Source: Bacteroidota bacterium (GTDB lineage: Bacteria; Bacteroidota; Ignavibacteria; UBA10030; UBA8401). Taken from it: a stretch of DNA of 64,000 nucleotides. Where the stretch lies: assembly GCA_041658205.1 (NCBI GenBank), contig JBBAAO010000001.1:2046001-2110000 (forward strand). The letters are read 5' to 3'. Below are positions 50,253 to 59,529 of this stretch, in pieces (positions within the stretch are counted from its first letter, which is position 1; each line of letters starts with the position of its first letter). The position numbers and the translations under genes are program-made. The notes under the pieces are model-generated. The model was not told the origin of the DNA. It worked only from the letters and a program-made list of their open reading frames with translations, and did no database searches.

Positions 50253-51158
50253 TTATACCTCGATGACATTGGATTGCATTTCGGAAGTTCGGTATGCACG
50301 AGCCATACGAGGTGTGTTAAAACAGACTGACGGATTTCCATACTTATCTAGGACAATAACCCCACCATAGCCGGCAGCTTTTTTTGCAAGGCGATCAATA
50401 CCGAATTGTGCTGCAGCATCGCCATTTGCCCCATTCATTTCCATCTGATCAATAATTGTTTTAGCGAGAACTACTTTCATAATCGCCTCTCCCCATCCAG
50501 TACATGATACGCCGCCTATTTGAGAGTCTGCATATGTTCCACAGCCAATCAACGGCGAATCACCAACACGACCGGGATACTTGTTCGGCGTTCCTCCGGT
50601 AGACGTTCCGGCAACGATATTTCCATTTTTATCAAATGCAATCGCTCCAACAGTATCTGACGGAAGGTTTGATGTGAAAGCATCTTTTGTCGCAAAGGAA
50701 GTTTTGGATTGCAGCTCTTTCCATCGTTGTAATTCCCTGCCGACTAGAAGATCGTCATTTTTACATTGCAGCATCCCGTTCTCGTTCGCAAAACGGACTG
50801 CTCCAATTCCGGAGAGCAACACATGTTCACTTTTTTCCATCACCAGCCGCGCCAGGGAGATCGGGTTTCGGATGTTTTGCACTGCCGCAACCGCTCCACA
50901 CCGAAGATCACTTCCATTCATGATACTGGCATCAAGCTCAATTTCACCAAGGGCATTCACAAATGAACCTCTTCCAGCATCAAATGTTGGGTCATCTTCC
51001 ATGGATTTCACCGCTTGTTCAACAGCATCAACACCATCCCCTCCTTTGGACAAGATACTCCAGCCTATTTCAAGAGCGTTCGAAACTCCCATCCGATGCG
51101 CATGAACCATGTCATCCGGAATATTCCAAGCCCCGCCATGGACAATGAACGAAATCAT
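50253..51158 (-). CDS. Isoaspartyl peptidase / L-asparaginase (Ntn hydrolase)
   Basis: A 301-residue self-cleaving enzyme of family T2 that hydrolyses isoaspartyl dipeptides and asparagine. The start ISFIVHGGAWNIPDD and FDAGRGSFVNALGEIELDAS (near 59) are typical. Autocleavage would occur before Thr in SDTVGAIAFD near residue 167, exposing the nucleophile. GTSTGGTPNKYPGRVGDSPLIGCGTYAD near 185 is the active-site loop block. Exported relatives exist, but this one lacks a signal peptide. It ends 9 bp before rsmB and a 143-bp gap with a terminator separates it from the small membrane gene. Confidence 0.94.
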   Translation of the reverse strand: MISFIVHGGAWNIPDDMVHAHRMGVSNALEIGWSILSKGGDGVDAVEQAVKSMEDDPTFDAGRGSFVNALGEIELDASIMNGSDLRCGAVAAVQNIRNPISLARLVMEKSEHVLLSGIGAVRFANENGMLQCKNDDLLVGRELQRWKELQSKTSFATKDAFTSNLPSDTVGAIAFDKNGNIVAGTSTGGTPNKYPGRVGDSPLIGCGTYADSQIGGVSCTGWGEAIMKVVLAKTIIDQMEMNGANGDAAAQFGIDRLAKKAAGYGGVIVLDKYGNPSVCFNTPRMARAYRTSEMQSNVIEV

Positions 51159-51255
51159 AATCGTAAGAGTAGTTATACTAAAATTTGTTTGAGAAAGTTA
51201 ATTAATAAAACATTTTAGTCCTATGGAAAAATGTTCTGATGACGGTTTAAAACAA

Positions 51256-51281
51256 GAAAAGACAGCACCTGCTGTCTTTTC
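51256..51281 (-). terminator. Perfect 12-bp hairpin after the small membrane-protein gene
   Basis: GAAAAGACAGCA at 51256-51267 and TGCTGTCTTTTC at 51270-51281 are perfect reverse complements. On the minus strand TTGTTTT follows. It lies 20 bp past the stop of the small gene at 51302 and upstream of the isoaspartyl peptidase, so a rho-independent terminator is likely. Confidence 0.85.
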
Positions 51282-51301
51282 TAGAGAACCATCGTAGTGT
51301 T

Positions 51302-51523
51302 CTATTTCATATTTGTTAAAGTTGGTGAATGTTTCGTACCAAATTTTGTTATATCCTTTTCAATGTCACGTAATGCAAACAGAATAATCACCGCAACAAC
51401 AAAGAACATTTCATACGGTAACGCGATAAGAGCAATCATAAAACTGGAAATCATTACAGCGACATTAAAAAACAAAATATACGTACGTTTCTTTTTTGCA
51501 GCATGAGTATCAGAATTATCCAT
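51302..51523 (-). CDS. Small two-helix membrane protein, unrecognised
   Basis: About 73 residues from the ATG at 51523, which follows a GGGGTG stretch. Two hydrophobic helices, ILFFNVAVMISSFMIALIAL and YEMFFVVAVIILFALRDIE, are separated by a short loop, with basic ends. A longer frame opening at 51676 adds 51 residues of low complexity with no signal peptide; I consider it less likely. No family is recognised. It is divergent from the patatin-like gene and ends at a strong terminator, which supports a real transcript. Confidence 0.6.
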   Translation of the reverse strand: MDNSDTHAAKKKRTYILFFNVAVMISSFMIALIALPYEMFFVVAVIILFALRDIEKDITKFGTKHSPTLTNMK

Positions 51524-51678
51524 AGCACCCCATAAGTTGTTAGTGATGACCTTAATAAACTCTTTATTGCTGAAGAATGTGTGACAAACATCATCAACTA
51601 TACTATCCGTACATGATAAACGGTTTGCTGAAAAAGCGGGCATTTTTTTTAAAATTTGTGTATGTTGAATAATCAACT

Positions 51679-54432
51679 ATGCTAAAAAGTGTTTTTTTAA
51701 ATATCACTGCAAAACTCTCTCTTTTTACCCTCTTTGTTGTAATGTTCGCTTTTCCCCAAGAAAAAAAATTGATCATTACACCGGTATTTTCTGACAAACC
51801 CGCTGATTCTTCATTTACCATAAAATATAAAAAAATAAAACGCCCAACAGTCTGCCTAGTGTTAAGCGGCGGAGGTGCAAGAGGCATTGCTCATATCGGA
51901 GTCATAAAAGAACTCGAAGCGAATCATATTCCGATAGATTACATTGTCGGGACAAGTATTGGCGGAATCATCGGCGGATTATATGCCTCAGGATATACGA
52001 CCGCAGAACTTGAACGACTTGTTGATTCTACCGATTGGAATTACGTCCTCTCTCTTACACAAGATAACGAACGGGAAGACTTATATCTATCCCATAAGGT
52101 TGCAGCGGATCGAAAGCGATTGACGCTTCGCTTTGACGGATTGAATCCGGTATTGCCTTCAGCCGTTTCCAGCGGACAGCGATTGACAAACTTTATCAAT
52201 CAATTGACACTGCAAAGCTTGTATCATCCTGTAGCGACTTTTGACGATCTGAAAATCCCATTCCGATGTGTATCAACGGATTTAATCTCGGGAAAACAAA
52301 TTGTGTTCAGTTCGGGAAACCTTTCTGAAGCATTACGAGCAAGTATTTCAATCCCATTGTTGTACAATCCTTTAAAAAAGGACACACTGGAATTAACGGA
52401 TGGAGGATTACTTTCAAACATTCCTGTTGAAGTAGCAAAAAAACTTGGGGCGGATATTATCATTGCCGTTAACGCCGTCAGCCCTTTACGAACTGCCACA
52501 CAATTGAATAATGCATGGGAAGTAGCAGACCAGATCGTCAATATTATGGCTCAGCAAAAAAATAAACAGGCATTAGACAGTGCTACAATTGTCATCACAC
52601 CAGATCTTGGTTTTTATCCTTCCGTTGATTTTTCAAAACTTACGTTCGTACAGCAGCAGGGAAGATTTGCGACCAAAAATAAAATGAAAGATCTTAAAGA
52701 CAGCATCTATAGCAAGGAACGAGCCGCCTTGATGGATGCGTCACCACTCTCCAATTTCTCCTTCACCATCAGAAATGTTACCTCGAATATAGTATCATCG
52801 GATACTATGATACTTTCAACTTTGAAGACGAACTCAAGTGTATCTATCCCGGCGCTGCGCGAGATTATTTCGAATCTGTATAACACCGGCTGGTATCAAC
52901 AGACTTTTGGTGAAGTATCGATAAGCGATAGCTCTGCAGATTTACAAATCTATACAATTCAAAATCCGATCTTTCGTGCTATAGAGATTTCAGGAAATAC
53001 GCTTGTTGAAACAGATGAACTCATTGCTCCCCTGGAACCACTTTTGAATAGTCCGTTCAATTTCCCAAAGATGGAAATTGCTTTCGAACAATTGTTATCC
53101 AAATATCGCGAGAATGGCTACTCATTGGCGCGAATTCAAACAATGGCATTCGATACGCTCTCCGGCAAACTCACTCTTTTAATTAACGAAGGAATTATTC
53201 ATAAAATATATTTGAAGGGAAAGGAAACTTCCCGTGATTGGGTGATCTGGCGTGAATTGGGATTTCGCGATGGGAATATTTTTACCGTGGAAAAAGGGCG
53301 AAGGGCTCTTCTCAGTTTGTACGGTACCAATCTCTTTGAGCAAGTTTTGATGGATGTCGGATACGAAGAGGGACTTCCTGTCATTACAATCCAAATGGAA
53401 GAAAAACCGACTGATGTATCAAGGCTTGGATTTAGAATTGATAATGAGAGAAATGTTCAGCCATCTCTTGAATTTAGGAATGAGAATCTCTTAGGGACGG
53501 CAACCGAAATCGGTGCAAGTTTTGCGGGAGGACTCAGGAATAGAAAATATCTCTTCGACTTCCAGGCAAATAGAATATTCAACACCCACTTTACTCTTAA
53601 TCTTGACGCTTATTACGACCTTCGGGATATTTACTCCTATTTCACCGATCCATTAAAAAATAATCAAACGCGATTCGTCCGCTCGCGCAACGGTGAATAC
53701 CGACAAATTCTCTATGGCGTTTCATTCCAATTAGGTCAGCAGGTTGAACGGTTTGGAATATTTACCATAGAATATCGACTCGAATCTGATGAAGTAAAGT
53801 TTATTTCCGGTACAGGATATAATCCGGAAGAATTCACCCTTCAGGCATTTAGAATCTCATCAACTATCGATTCCCGCGACCAATATCCATTTGCCCGGAA
53901 AGGTTCATTAACTAATTTTTCTTGGGAAACAGCCACATCAACACTCAAAGGCGTTGTCGGAGACGTAGGATATTCCAAAATCTATTTTGCGTATGAAACA
54001 AATACATCATACAGCATCTTTACTGTCCATCCGAAACTCATTGTCGGCTTTGGTGATCAAACACTTCCGCTGACTCAGCAATTCTCTTTAGGTGGTGAGG
54101 ATTCTTTCTTTGGATTGCGAGAATATGATTCACGGGGACGTCAGATTTTTCTGACAAGTCTTGAATTTCGTACTCGGTTCCCTTTTCAAGTAATTTGGGA
54201 TACCTATTTTCGGGTGCGATACGATCTTGGGAGTATTTGGCCCCAGCGGGAAGATATGCGTATTAGAGACTTCCATCACGGTATCGGAGTTATTTTGTCA
54301 CTCGATACACCGGCCGGACCAGTTAATTTTTCCCTTGGGAGAAGTTTCTATGTCAGAAGAGATTTACTCGACCAGCCACTGACATTGGGTCCGATTGTTG
54401 CATATATCTCCTTGGGTTATCCCATACTCTAA
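51679..54432 (+). CDS. Patatin-like phospholipase fused to Omp85 barrel
   Basis: A 917-residue exported protein (KLSLFTLFVVMFAFPQ signal). The patatin domain spans about 55-330, with LVLSGGGARGIAHIGVIKEL (oxyanion motif), GTSIGGIIGGLYASG holding the catalytic Ser, and LTDGGLLSNIP with the catalytic Asp. POTRA-like repeats follow (FRAIEISGNTLVETDELIA, then HKIYLKGKETSRDWVIW). From about 580 a BamA/Omp85 beta-barrel (LGFRIDNERNVQPSLEFRNENLLG to IVAYISLGYPIL) closes it. This is the PlpD or type Vd autotransporter layout, in which the barrel exports the lipase. Its stop overlaps the ABC permease stop on the other strand. Confidence 0.9.
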   Translation: MLKSVFLNITAKLSLFTLFVVMFAFPQEKKLIITPVFSDKPADSSFTIKYKKIKRPTVCLVLSGGGARGIAHIGVIKELEANHIPIDYIVGTSIGGIIGGLYASGYTTAELERLVDSTDWNYVLSLTQDNEREDLYLSHKVAADRKRLTLRFDGLNPVLPSAVSSGQRLTNFINQLTLQSLYHPVATFDDLKIPFRCVSTDLISGKQIVFSSGNLSEALRASISIPLLYNPLKKDTLELTDGGLLSNIPVEVAKKLGADIIIAVNAVSPLRTATQLNNAWEVADQIVNIMAQQKNKQALDSATIVITPDLGFYPSVDFSKLTFVQQQGRFATKNKMKDLKDSIYSKERAALMDASPLSNFSFTIRNVTSNIVSSDTMILSTLKTNSSVSIPALREIISNLYNTGWYQQTFGEVSISDSSADLQIYTIQNPIFRAIEISGNTLVETDELIAPLEPLLNSPFNFPKMEIAFEQLLSKYRENGYSLARIQTMAFDTLSGKLTLLINEGIIHKIYLKGKETSRDWVIWRELGFRDGNIFTVEKGRRALLSLYGTNLFEQVLMDVGYEEGLPVITIQMEEKPTDVSRLGFRIDNERNVQPSLEFRNENLLGTATEIGASFAGGLRNRKYLFDFQANRIFNTHFTLNLDAYYDLRDIYSYFTDPLKNNQTRFVRSRNGEYRQILYGVSFQLGQQVERFGIFTIEYRLESDEVKFISGTGYNPEEFTLQAFRISSTIDSRDQYPFARKGSLTNFSWETATSTLKGVVGDVGYSKIYFAYETNTSYSIFTVHPKLIVGFGDQTLPLTQQFSLGGEDSFFGLREYDSRGRQIFLTSLEFRTRFPFQVIWDTYFRVRYDLGSIWPQREDMRIRDFHHGIGVILSLDTPAGPVNFSLGRSFYVRRDLLDQPLTLGPIVAYISLGYPIL

Positions 54433-55553
54433 TCGATCTTCTCCTTGAACCGCAGCACGCTTGCCGTTAGTATCATAATTCCCATGACGAACAACATCGT
54501 TGCTTCAAACCACAGTTCCGAAAGCCCTACACCTTTTAAGATAATCGAACGAATAGCAATTAGATAATACTTCATCGGAACCATCGCCGCAAACCATTGC
54601 AGGATCGACGGCATATTCTCTATAGGAAAGACAAATCCGGAAATATACATCATTGGAAGCAACACGAAGAATAGCCCAACCATCATCGCCTGCTGTTGAG
54701 TTTTAGCTGTGGTGGAGACAAAAAGTCCAAGACCGAGCGACGTCATCAGAAATCCCACCGTAAACAGATACAATAGTACCACGCTCCCCCGTATCGGAAT
54801 GGAGAATCCGAATACCATCACCAGTAACGCTACCGTGACGACTATCAGACCGATCAATGTGAACGGAATCAGCTTTCCAATAATCAACTCTACCGGCCGA
54901 AGTGGTGTAACAAGAAGCTGCTCCAATGTTCCTATTTCCTTTTCTTTCACAATTGCCATAGCGGTGAGCACGGTTGTTGTGACGAGCAGAAGAAGCACCA
55001 GAACACCGGGAACCATGAATAATCTGCTGATCAGAGTTGGATTGTACCAGGCACGCGTTTCGGTCGAGATCCCCCCAAGCTTTCGTACATCGCCAACGAT
55101 ATTCAATAGAATCTGCTGAGAGTATCGGTTGATGATCTGCATCGCATAACTCGATGCAATGGCGGTCGAATTCCCTTCACTTCCATCAAATAGTATCTGC
55201 ACATCAACAGGTTCTCTTCGTACAATTTTGTCGCCGAATCTTGGAGGAATAACAAGGGCCATTCCTGCTTGACTGTTGTCCAGATACTTCTGCACATCGG
55301 AATAATCTTCCGTGGAATATTCCATGGAGAAGTATCCGGAATTTGTAAATGCCTCGACAAGTTTTCTGCTCTCACTCGATTTATCCAGATCACAGAGAAC
55401 GAATGCAATATTTTTCACATCCAACGAAGCTGCATAACCAAGGAATATCAACTGAAGGATCGGCGCAACAAAAACGAGTGGCAACAGTTTTTTATCTTTA
55501 AAAAACTGCGCGAATTCCTTTTGGATCAGAGCTTTCAACCGAAGGAGATTCAT
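54429..55553 (-). CDS. ABC-2 type permease (YhhJ/YbhR-like)
   Basis: A 374-residue inner-membrane permease: an N-terminal helix (KLLPLVFVAPILQLIFLGYA), a large extracytoplasmic loop (about 50-165) and five C-terminal helices, with VKEKEIGTLEQLLVTPLRPVELIIGKLIP, the ABC-2 coupling segment. It is the last gene of the exporter operon, 1 bp after the other permease gene, and probably pairs with it as a heterodimer. Substrate is unknown; related exporters (YbhFSR, YhiI/YhhJ) move drugs or toxic compounds. Confidence 0.92.
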   Translation of the reverse strand: MNLLRLKALIQKEFAQFFKDKKLLPLVFVAPILQLIFLGYAASLDVKNIAFVLCDLDKSSESRKLVEAFTNSGYFSMEYSTEDYSDVQKYLDNSQAGMALVIPPRFGDKIVRREPVDVQILFDGSEGNSTAIASSYAMQIINRYSQQILLNIVGDVRKLGGISTETRAWYNPTLISRLFMVPGVLVLLLLVTTTVLTAMAIVKEKEIGTLEQLLVTPLRPVELIIGKLIPFTLIGLIVVTVALLVMVFGFSIPIRGSVVLLYLFTVGFLMTSLGLGLFVSTTAKTQQQAMMVGLFFVLLPMMYISGFVFPIENMPSILQWFAAMVPMKYYLIAIRSIILKGVGLSELWFEATMLFVMGIMILTASVLRFKEKID

Positions 55554-55554
55554 A

Positions 55555-56688
55555 TTACACCGTATGATGTTTAAACCGTTTCACGCTGATCGACACAATA
55601 ATGAGAATATAAATCGACAAGTAGATCAACTGATCCCAAAACGCTTCAATGCCGACTCCTTTCAGTACAATGCCGCGCATAATGACAAGGTAAAACTTGG
55701 CGGGTGTCATATTGGAAAGGATTTGAAGGAAAAGCGGCATACTTTTGATCGGAAACATGAAACCGGAAAGAATCATCGTCGGCAAAATTGAAATGACCGC
55801 CGCAATTTGAAATGCTACCTGCTGGCTGTCTGCAATCGTTGAAACCAGCAATCCTTGTCCCAGCGCCGCAATGATGAAGAAAAATGTTGCAAGGAATAAC
55901 AACAGTATACTTCCTTTCACAGCGACATCGAAGAGAATGTAGCCTGAAAGAAGAACAAGTGCCGCAGCAATAAGTGAAATAATTGCATAGGGGAACATTT
56001 TTCCCAAGATCAGATTTAACGGCTTGATTGGCGACACATCGATCTGCTCAATTGTGTTCCGCTCTTTTTCTTTCACGATGGACAATGCCGTTGCGATCAC
56101 AGCGGTAATAGCCAGTATATAAGCGATCAATCCGGGAACAAGAAATTTTGCACTTTTCATTTCCGGATTATACCAGATGCGCGCTTCATAATTGACCGGT
56201 ATGTAACTTTTTCTCCCTATCTTGGAAAGATTTTGTAAAATGATTTTCTGGGAATACTGCAGAGTCACTGCCTGTGCGTAACCGACAATAGTCGTTGCAG
56301 CATTGGCATCCATACCATCCACAAGCAGCTGAATGGACGATTGGCGTCCGGAAATATTATCGCGGGAAAAATCTGGCGGGATGACGAGAACCAATTTCAC
56401 TTTTCCTTCATCGATCATCTGCTGCGCAGAAGCATAATTGGTCAGATGTTCTGTATATTCAAAATACCCGGCAGTGATGAAGCTATTAACCAATTCGCGG
56501 CTTTGTGAACTTTTTTCTGCATCGTAGACTGCCATCGTAATGTTACGGACATCAAAGTTCAGTGCATACCCATTCAGCAATAACATGAACGCCGGAACAA
56601 TGATCAAAACTGCCAGCACTTTCTTGTCCCGTCTGATCTGACGAAACTCTTTCCTGATAATCGGACGTATTTGCCGAAACATGTTCAT
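55555..56688 (-). CDS. ABC-2 type permease, second subunit
   Basis: A 377-residue membrane subunit of the same family as its downstream neighbour: a helix at residues about 20-42 (KVLAVLIIVPAFMLLLNGYA), a large loop (about 50-170) and C-terminal helices with VKEKERNTIEQIDVSPIKPLNLILGKMFP as the coupling segment. It overlaps the ATPase gene by 4 bp. The two permeases are clearly paralogous but not identical, suggesting a heterodimer, as in E. coli YbhS and YbhR. Confidence 0.92.
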   Translation of the reverse strand: MNMFRQIRPIIRKEFRQIRRDKKVLAVLIIVPAFMLLLNGYALNFDVRNITMAVYDAEKSSQSRELVNSFITAGYFEYTEHLTNYASAQQMIDEGKVKLVLVIPPDFSRDNISGRQSSIQLLVDGMDANAATTIVGYAQAVTLQYSQKIILQNLSKIGRKSYIPVNYEARIWYNPEMKSAKFLVPGLIAYILAITAVIATALSIVKEKERNTIEQIDVSPIKPLNLILGKMFPYAIISLIAAALVLLSGYILFDVAVKGSILLLFLATFFFIIAALGQGLLVSTIADSQQVAFQIAAVISILPTMILSGFMFPIKSMPLFLQILSNMTPAKFYLVIMRGIVLKGVGIEAFWDQLIYLSIYILIIVSISVKRFKHHTV

Positions 56689-57617
56689 TGCTTCTCCCCG
56701 CCATGTTCAAGCAAATAAATAAAAACATCTTCCAGTGACGGCGTGATACGATCAATACTGTATAAGTCAATCTGAGACTGGGAGAGTAGAGATCGGATCT
56801 GCTCCTTTGCCGACACTTCATCCTCAACATTCACGTGAATACTCGTACCGAAGATGGATGTCTCCACAGCCCATGACTTCCCTTCGATCTTCTCCAACGC
56901 TTCAACCACATTGGAACATTGCACTTCCAGGATGGGATGTTTGATATAGTTCTGTTTCAATTCCTTCGGACTTCCACCGGCGATGATCTTCCCGGCATTA
57001 ATCAGGATAATATCATTGCAGTATTCCGCCTCTTCCAAAAAATGTGTCGTCACCAGCACGGTTACTCCTTCAGCGGAAAGATCATTGATCAATTCCCAGA
57101 ATCGTCTCCGCATTACCGGATCGACACCGCTGGTCGGTTCATCCAGGAAGACGATCCGTGGACGATGCAGCACAGCGCATCCGAGCGCAAGGCGCTGTTT
57201 CCATCCACCGCTCAACGTACCGGTGATACTTCCTTCGCGACCATGCAGGTTCGCAATCTCCAGCACCCACTCCTTCCGTTCTTTCAGCTGTGCATCAGAA
57301 AGACCATACACACGACCGAAGAAGTCGATATTCTCTTCAACCGTTAGATCCTCGTACAGAGAGAATCGCTGAGACATATAACCGATGTGCTTCTTCACGA
57401 GATGAGATTCTTTATTGATGTCGAATCCGCCGACACGAGCCGTCCCCTCGGTGGACGAGAGCAATCCGCATAACATACGGATGGTTGTCGATTTCCCGGC
57501 ACCATTCGCCCCGAGAAATCCGAAGATCTCCCCTTCCTTCACATCAAAATTGATGCGATCAACTGCAGTGAATTTACCGAAGCGCTTCGTTAATTGATCA
57601 ACTTCGATAGTATTCAT
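56685..57617 (-). CDS. ABC transporter ATP-binding protein, first of a pair
   Basis: A 310-residue cytosolic ATPase. Walker A GFLGANGAGKSTTIRML is near residue 33, the ABC signature TLSGGWKQRLALGCAVLHRP near 138, Walker B IVFLDEPTSGVDPVMRRRFW near 160 and the H-loop VTTHFLEEAEYC near 193. It belongs to the CcmA/YhhX-type drug-exporter ATPases, having the extra C-terminal domain (about 220-310) found in them. It overlaps the other ATPase gene and the permease gene by 4 bp. In E. coli YbhF the two ATPases are one fused protein; here they are separate. Confidence 0.93.
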   Translation of the reverse strand: MNTIEVDQLTKRFGKFTAVDRINFDVKEGEIFGFLGANGAGKSTTIRMLCGLLSSTEGTARVGGFDINKESHLVKKHIGYMSQRFSLYEDLTVEENIDFFGRVYGLSDAQLKERKEWVLEIANLHGREGSITGTLSGGWKQRLALGCAVLHRPRIVFLDEPTSGVDPVMRRRFWELINDLSAEGVTVLVTTHFLEEAEYCNDIILINAGKIIAGGSPKELKQNYIKHPILEVQCSNVVEALEKIEGKSWAVETSIFGTSIHVNVEDEVSAKEQIRSLLSQSQIDLYSIDRITPSLEDVFIYLLEHGGEKQ

Positions 57618-58537
57618 CCCACTTTCCTCTCAGTGAGCAGCGATATAAAAACATTTTCCAGGGATGGTTTCACCGCCCGCCAATCGGACACTTCAATGGT
57701 ATGCTGTTTCAAATGAGCAAGAAGTTCCGGCATTACTGCACTCGAAGAGGGAACGACAATATTCAATCTGTCGCCAAACGCCTGCACTTCTATGACGGAT
57801 GGATGATGCTTCATCAATGCAAATGATCTCCTGATATCTGAACAGACGATCTCTACAACTTCACCAGTCATTACTTTTTTCAGATTTGCCGGCGTATCTG
57901 CCATCAGAATCTTCCCTTTATCCATCAATGCAACTCGGCTGCAACGTTCCGCTTCATCCAGATATGGCGTCGTCATGATAATGGTAATGCCGGTTTTTAA
58001 AAGTGCAGAAAGAACCTTCCAGAAATCGCGACGAGAGACCGGATCAACACCGGTGGTCGGTTCATCAAGGAAAATGATATCGGGTGTATGTATCAATGTG
58101 CAGGCAAGTGCCAGTTTCTGTTTCATACCGCCGGAAAGTTTTTCTGCCAGTCGGTCACGGAACGAAGTTAACCGTGTAAATTCAAGAAGTTCATTTCGTC
58201 GATCTTTATAGCTATACACTCCATGGATCTCAGCGAAAAATTCAATATTCTCATCAATCGTCAAATCACCATAGAGGGAAAAACGTTGGGAAAGATATCC
58301 AATATGTTTTTTGATTTCATCCTTCTGATTCTGAACATCAAAGCCCAGAATCTTCAGCTCTCCGCTAGTCGGCGTAACAATCCCACACAGCATTCGGATC
58401 GTTGTTGTCTTTCCTGAACCGTCCGGACCGACCAGCGCGAACATCTCGCCTTTCTCAACGGATAATGAAAGTTCGTCCACTGCCGTAATGGAATCGAATT
58501 TCTTCGAAACAGACGTTATGGTTAAAGCATTAGTCAT
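57614..58537 (-). CDS. ABC transporter ATP-binding protein, second of a pair
   Basis: A 307-residue ATPase similar to its neighbour. Walker A is ALVGPDGSGKTTTIRML near residue 34, the signature KLSGGMKQKLALACTLIHTP near 137, Walker B IIFLDEPTTGVDPVSRRDFW near 160, and the H-loop position reads TTPYLDEAERC, where Pro replaces the usual His. That variant is known in the N-terminal half of fused pairs such as YbhF and may make this site less active. The C-terminal domain carries LIVVP-like beta strands. It lies 20 bp after the HlyD gene. Confidence 0.92.
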   Translation of the reverse strand: MTNALTITSVSKKFDSITAVDELSLSVEKGEMFALVGPDGSGKTTTIRMLCGIVTPTSGELKILGFDVQNQKDEIKKHIGYLSQRFSLYGDLTIDENIEFFAEIHGVYSYKDRRNELLEFTRLTSFRDRLAEKLSGGMKQKLALACTLIHTPDIIFLDEPTTGVDPVSRRDFWKVLSALLKTGITIIMTTPYLDEAERCSRVALMDKGKILMADTPANLKKVMTGEVVEIVCSDIRRSFALMKHHPSVIEVQAFGDRLNIVVPSSSAVMPELLAHLKQHTIEVSDWRAVKPSLENVFISLLTERKVG

Positions 58538-58556
58538 CAGTTCGTTATCAATACCA

Positions 58557-59519
58557 TCAATTCAATATCGCATCAGCCGGCATTCCGGATTTCAATTCAC
58601 CATTCGCATTTTCCACTTCCAGTTTCACACCAAACACTAGTTTTGTCCGTTCATCTTTCGTCTGGACATTTCGTGGAGTAAACTCAGCAACCGGGGAAAC
58701 ATACACAACGGTTGCGGGATATTTCTTATCGGGGAACGTATCGATAACAACATTGGCTGTCGAACCTATCTTTACTTTTCCCAATTCTGTTTCATTGATG
58801 TAGATCATTAATTCCATTTTTTCCAAACGGGATATTCGTACGATGATTGTCCCCGTTCCGATTAGTTCACCCTCTTCCACCGGTTTATATGTAATGGTTC
58901 CAGAAACCGGAGCAATGATATAGGAATCAGCGATCTGTTTTTTAATCAGGTTTGCCTGAGCTTTAGCCTGATCCACTCGCGCCTTGGCGGCGTTTAACTC
59001 TTCCGTGCGTGCGAATCGTTGAAGTTTTTGAAAATTCTGTTTTGCAGAATTATACTGTGCTTGGGTTATGGTAAAACGTGATTCGGCGTCCTCATACTGT
59101 TTCTTTGATACTGCATTCGAAGAAAACAATTCTTTGATCCTTTCGAAATCAGATTTTGCGCTTCGAAAGCCGGATTCGGTTTGCCGTACGGTTTCTTCAG
59201 CGGACTGCAGATCTTCTCGACGGGCACCGTTCTTCAACAACTGAAACTGTGCTTCTGCCAGATCAATACCCGCTTGTGCCTGCTGCAATTGTAATTGTTG
59301 TGTTTCATTATCAATGATTGCCAACGTATCCCCTTTAATCACATTTGCACCTTCTTGAACTCTCAGGTGCAGCAACTGTCCTGCTACTCTCGAAGAGACA
59401 TTCACCTCAACAGATTCCAATATTCCGCTTGATTCGATTACTCCTTTGTTATTTCCGCATCCGGGAATTATGAAATTCAACAAAGCGATAAAAAGAATGG
59501 AGCGTATCATGTTTAACAT
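58557..59519 (-). CDS. HlyD-family periplasmic adaptor lipoprotein (YbhG-like)
   Basis: About 320 residues. The ATG at 59519 gives a lipoprotein signal (MIRSILFIALLNFIIPGC) with an acylated Cys in PGCGN. The biotinyl-lipoyl half-motif SSRVAGQLLHLRVQEGANVIKGDTL follows, then a long coiled coil (residues about 75-190, LQLQQAQAGIDLAEAQFQLL onward). The second half-motif is APVSGTITYKPVEEGELIG. This adaptor connects the ABC pump to an outer-membrane channel. A longer frame to 59549 overlaps the TetR gene by 20 bp and lacks a better signal. The family includes E. coli YbhG. Confidence 0.92.
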   Translation of the reverse strand: MLNMIRSILFIALLNFIIPGCGNNKGVIESSGILESVEVNVSSRVAGQLLHLRVQEGANVIKGDTLAIIDNETQQLQLQQAQAGIDLAEAQFQLLKNGARREDLQSAEETVRQTESGFRSAKSDFERIKELFSSNAVSKKQYEDAESRFTITQAQYNSAKQNFQKLQRFARTEELNAAKARVDQAKAQANLIKKQIADSYIIAPVSGTITYKPVEEGELIGTGTIIVRISRLEKMELMIYINETELGKVKIGSTANVVIDTFPDKKYPATVVYVSPVAEFTPRNVQTKDERTKLVFGVKLEVENANGELKSGMPADAILN

Positions 59520-59529
59520 AGTGTCCTCA

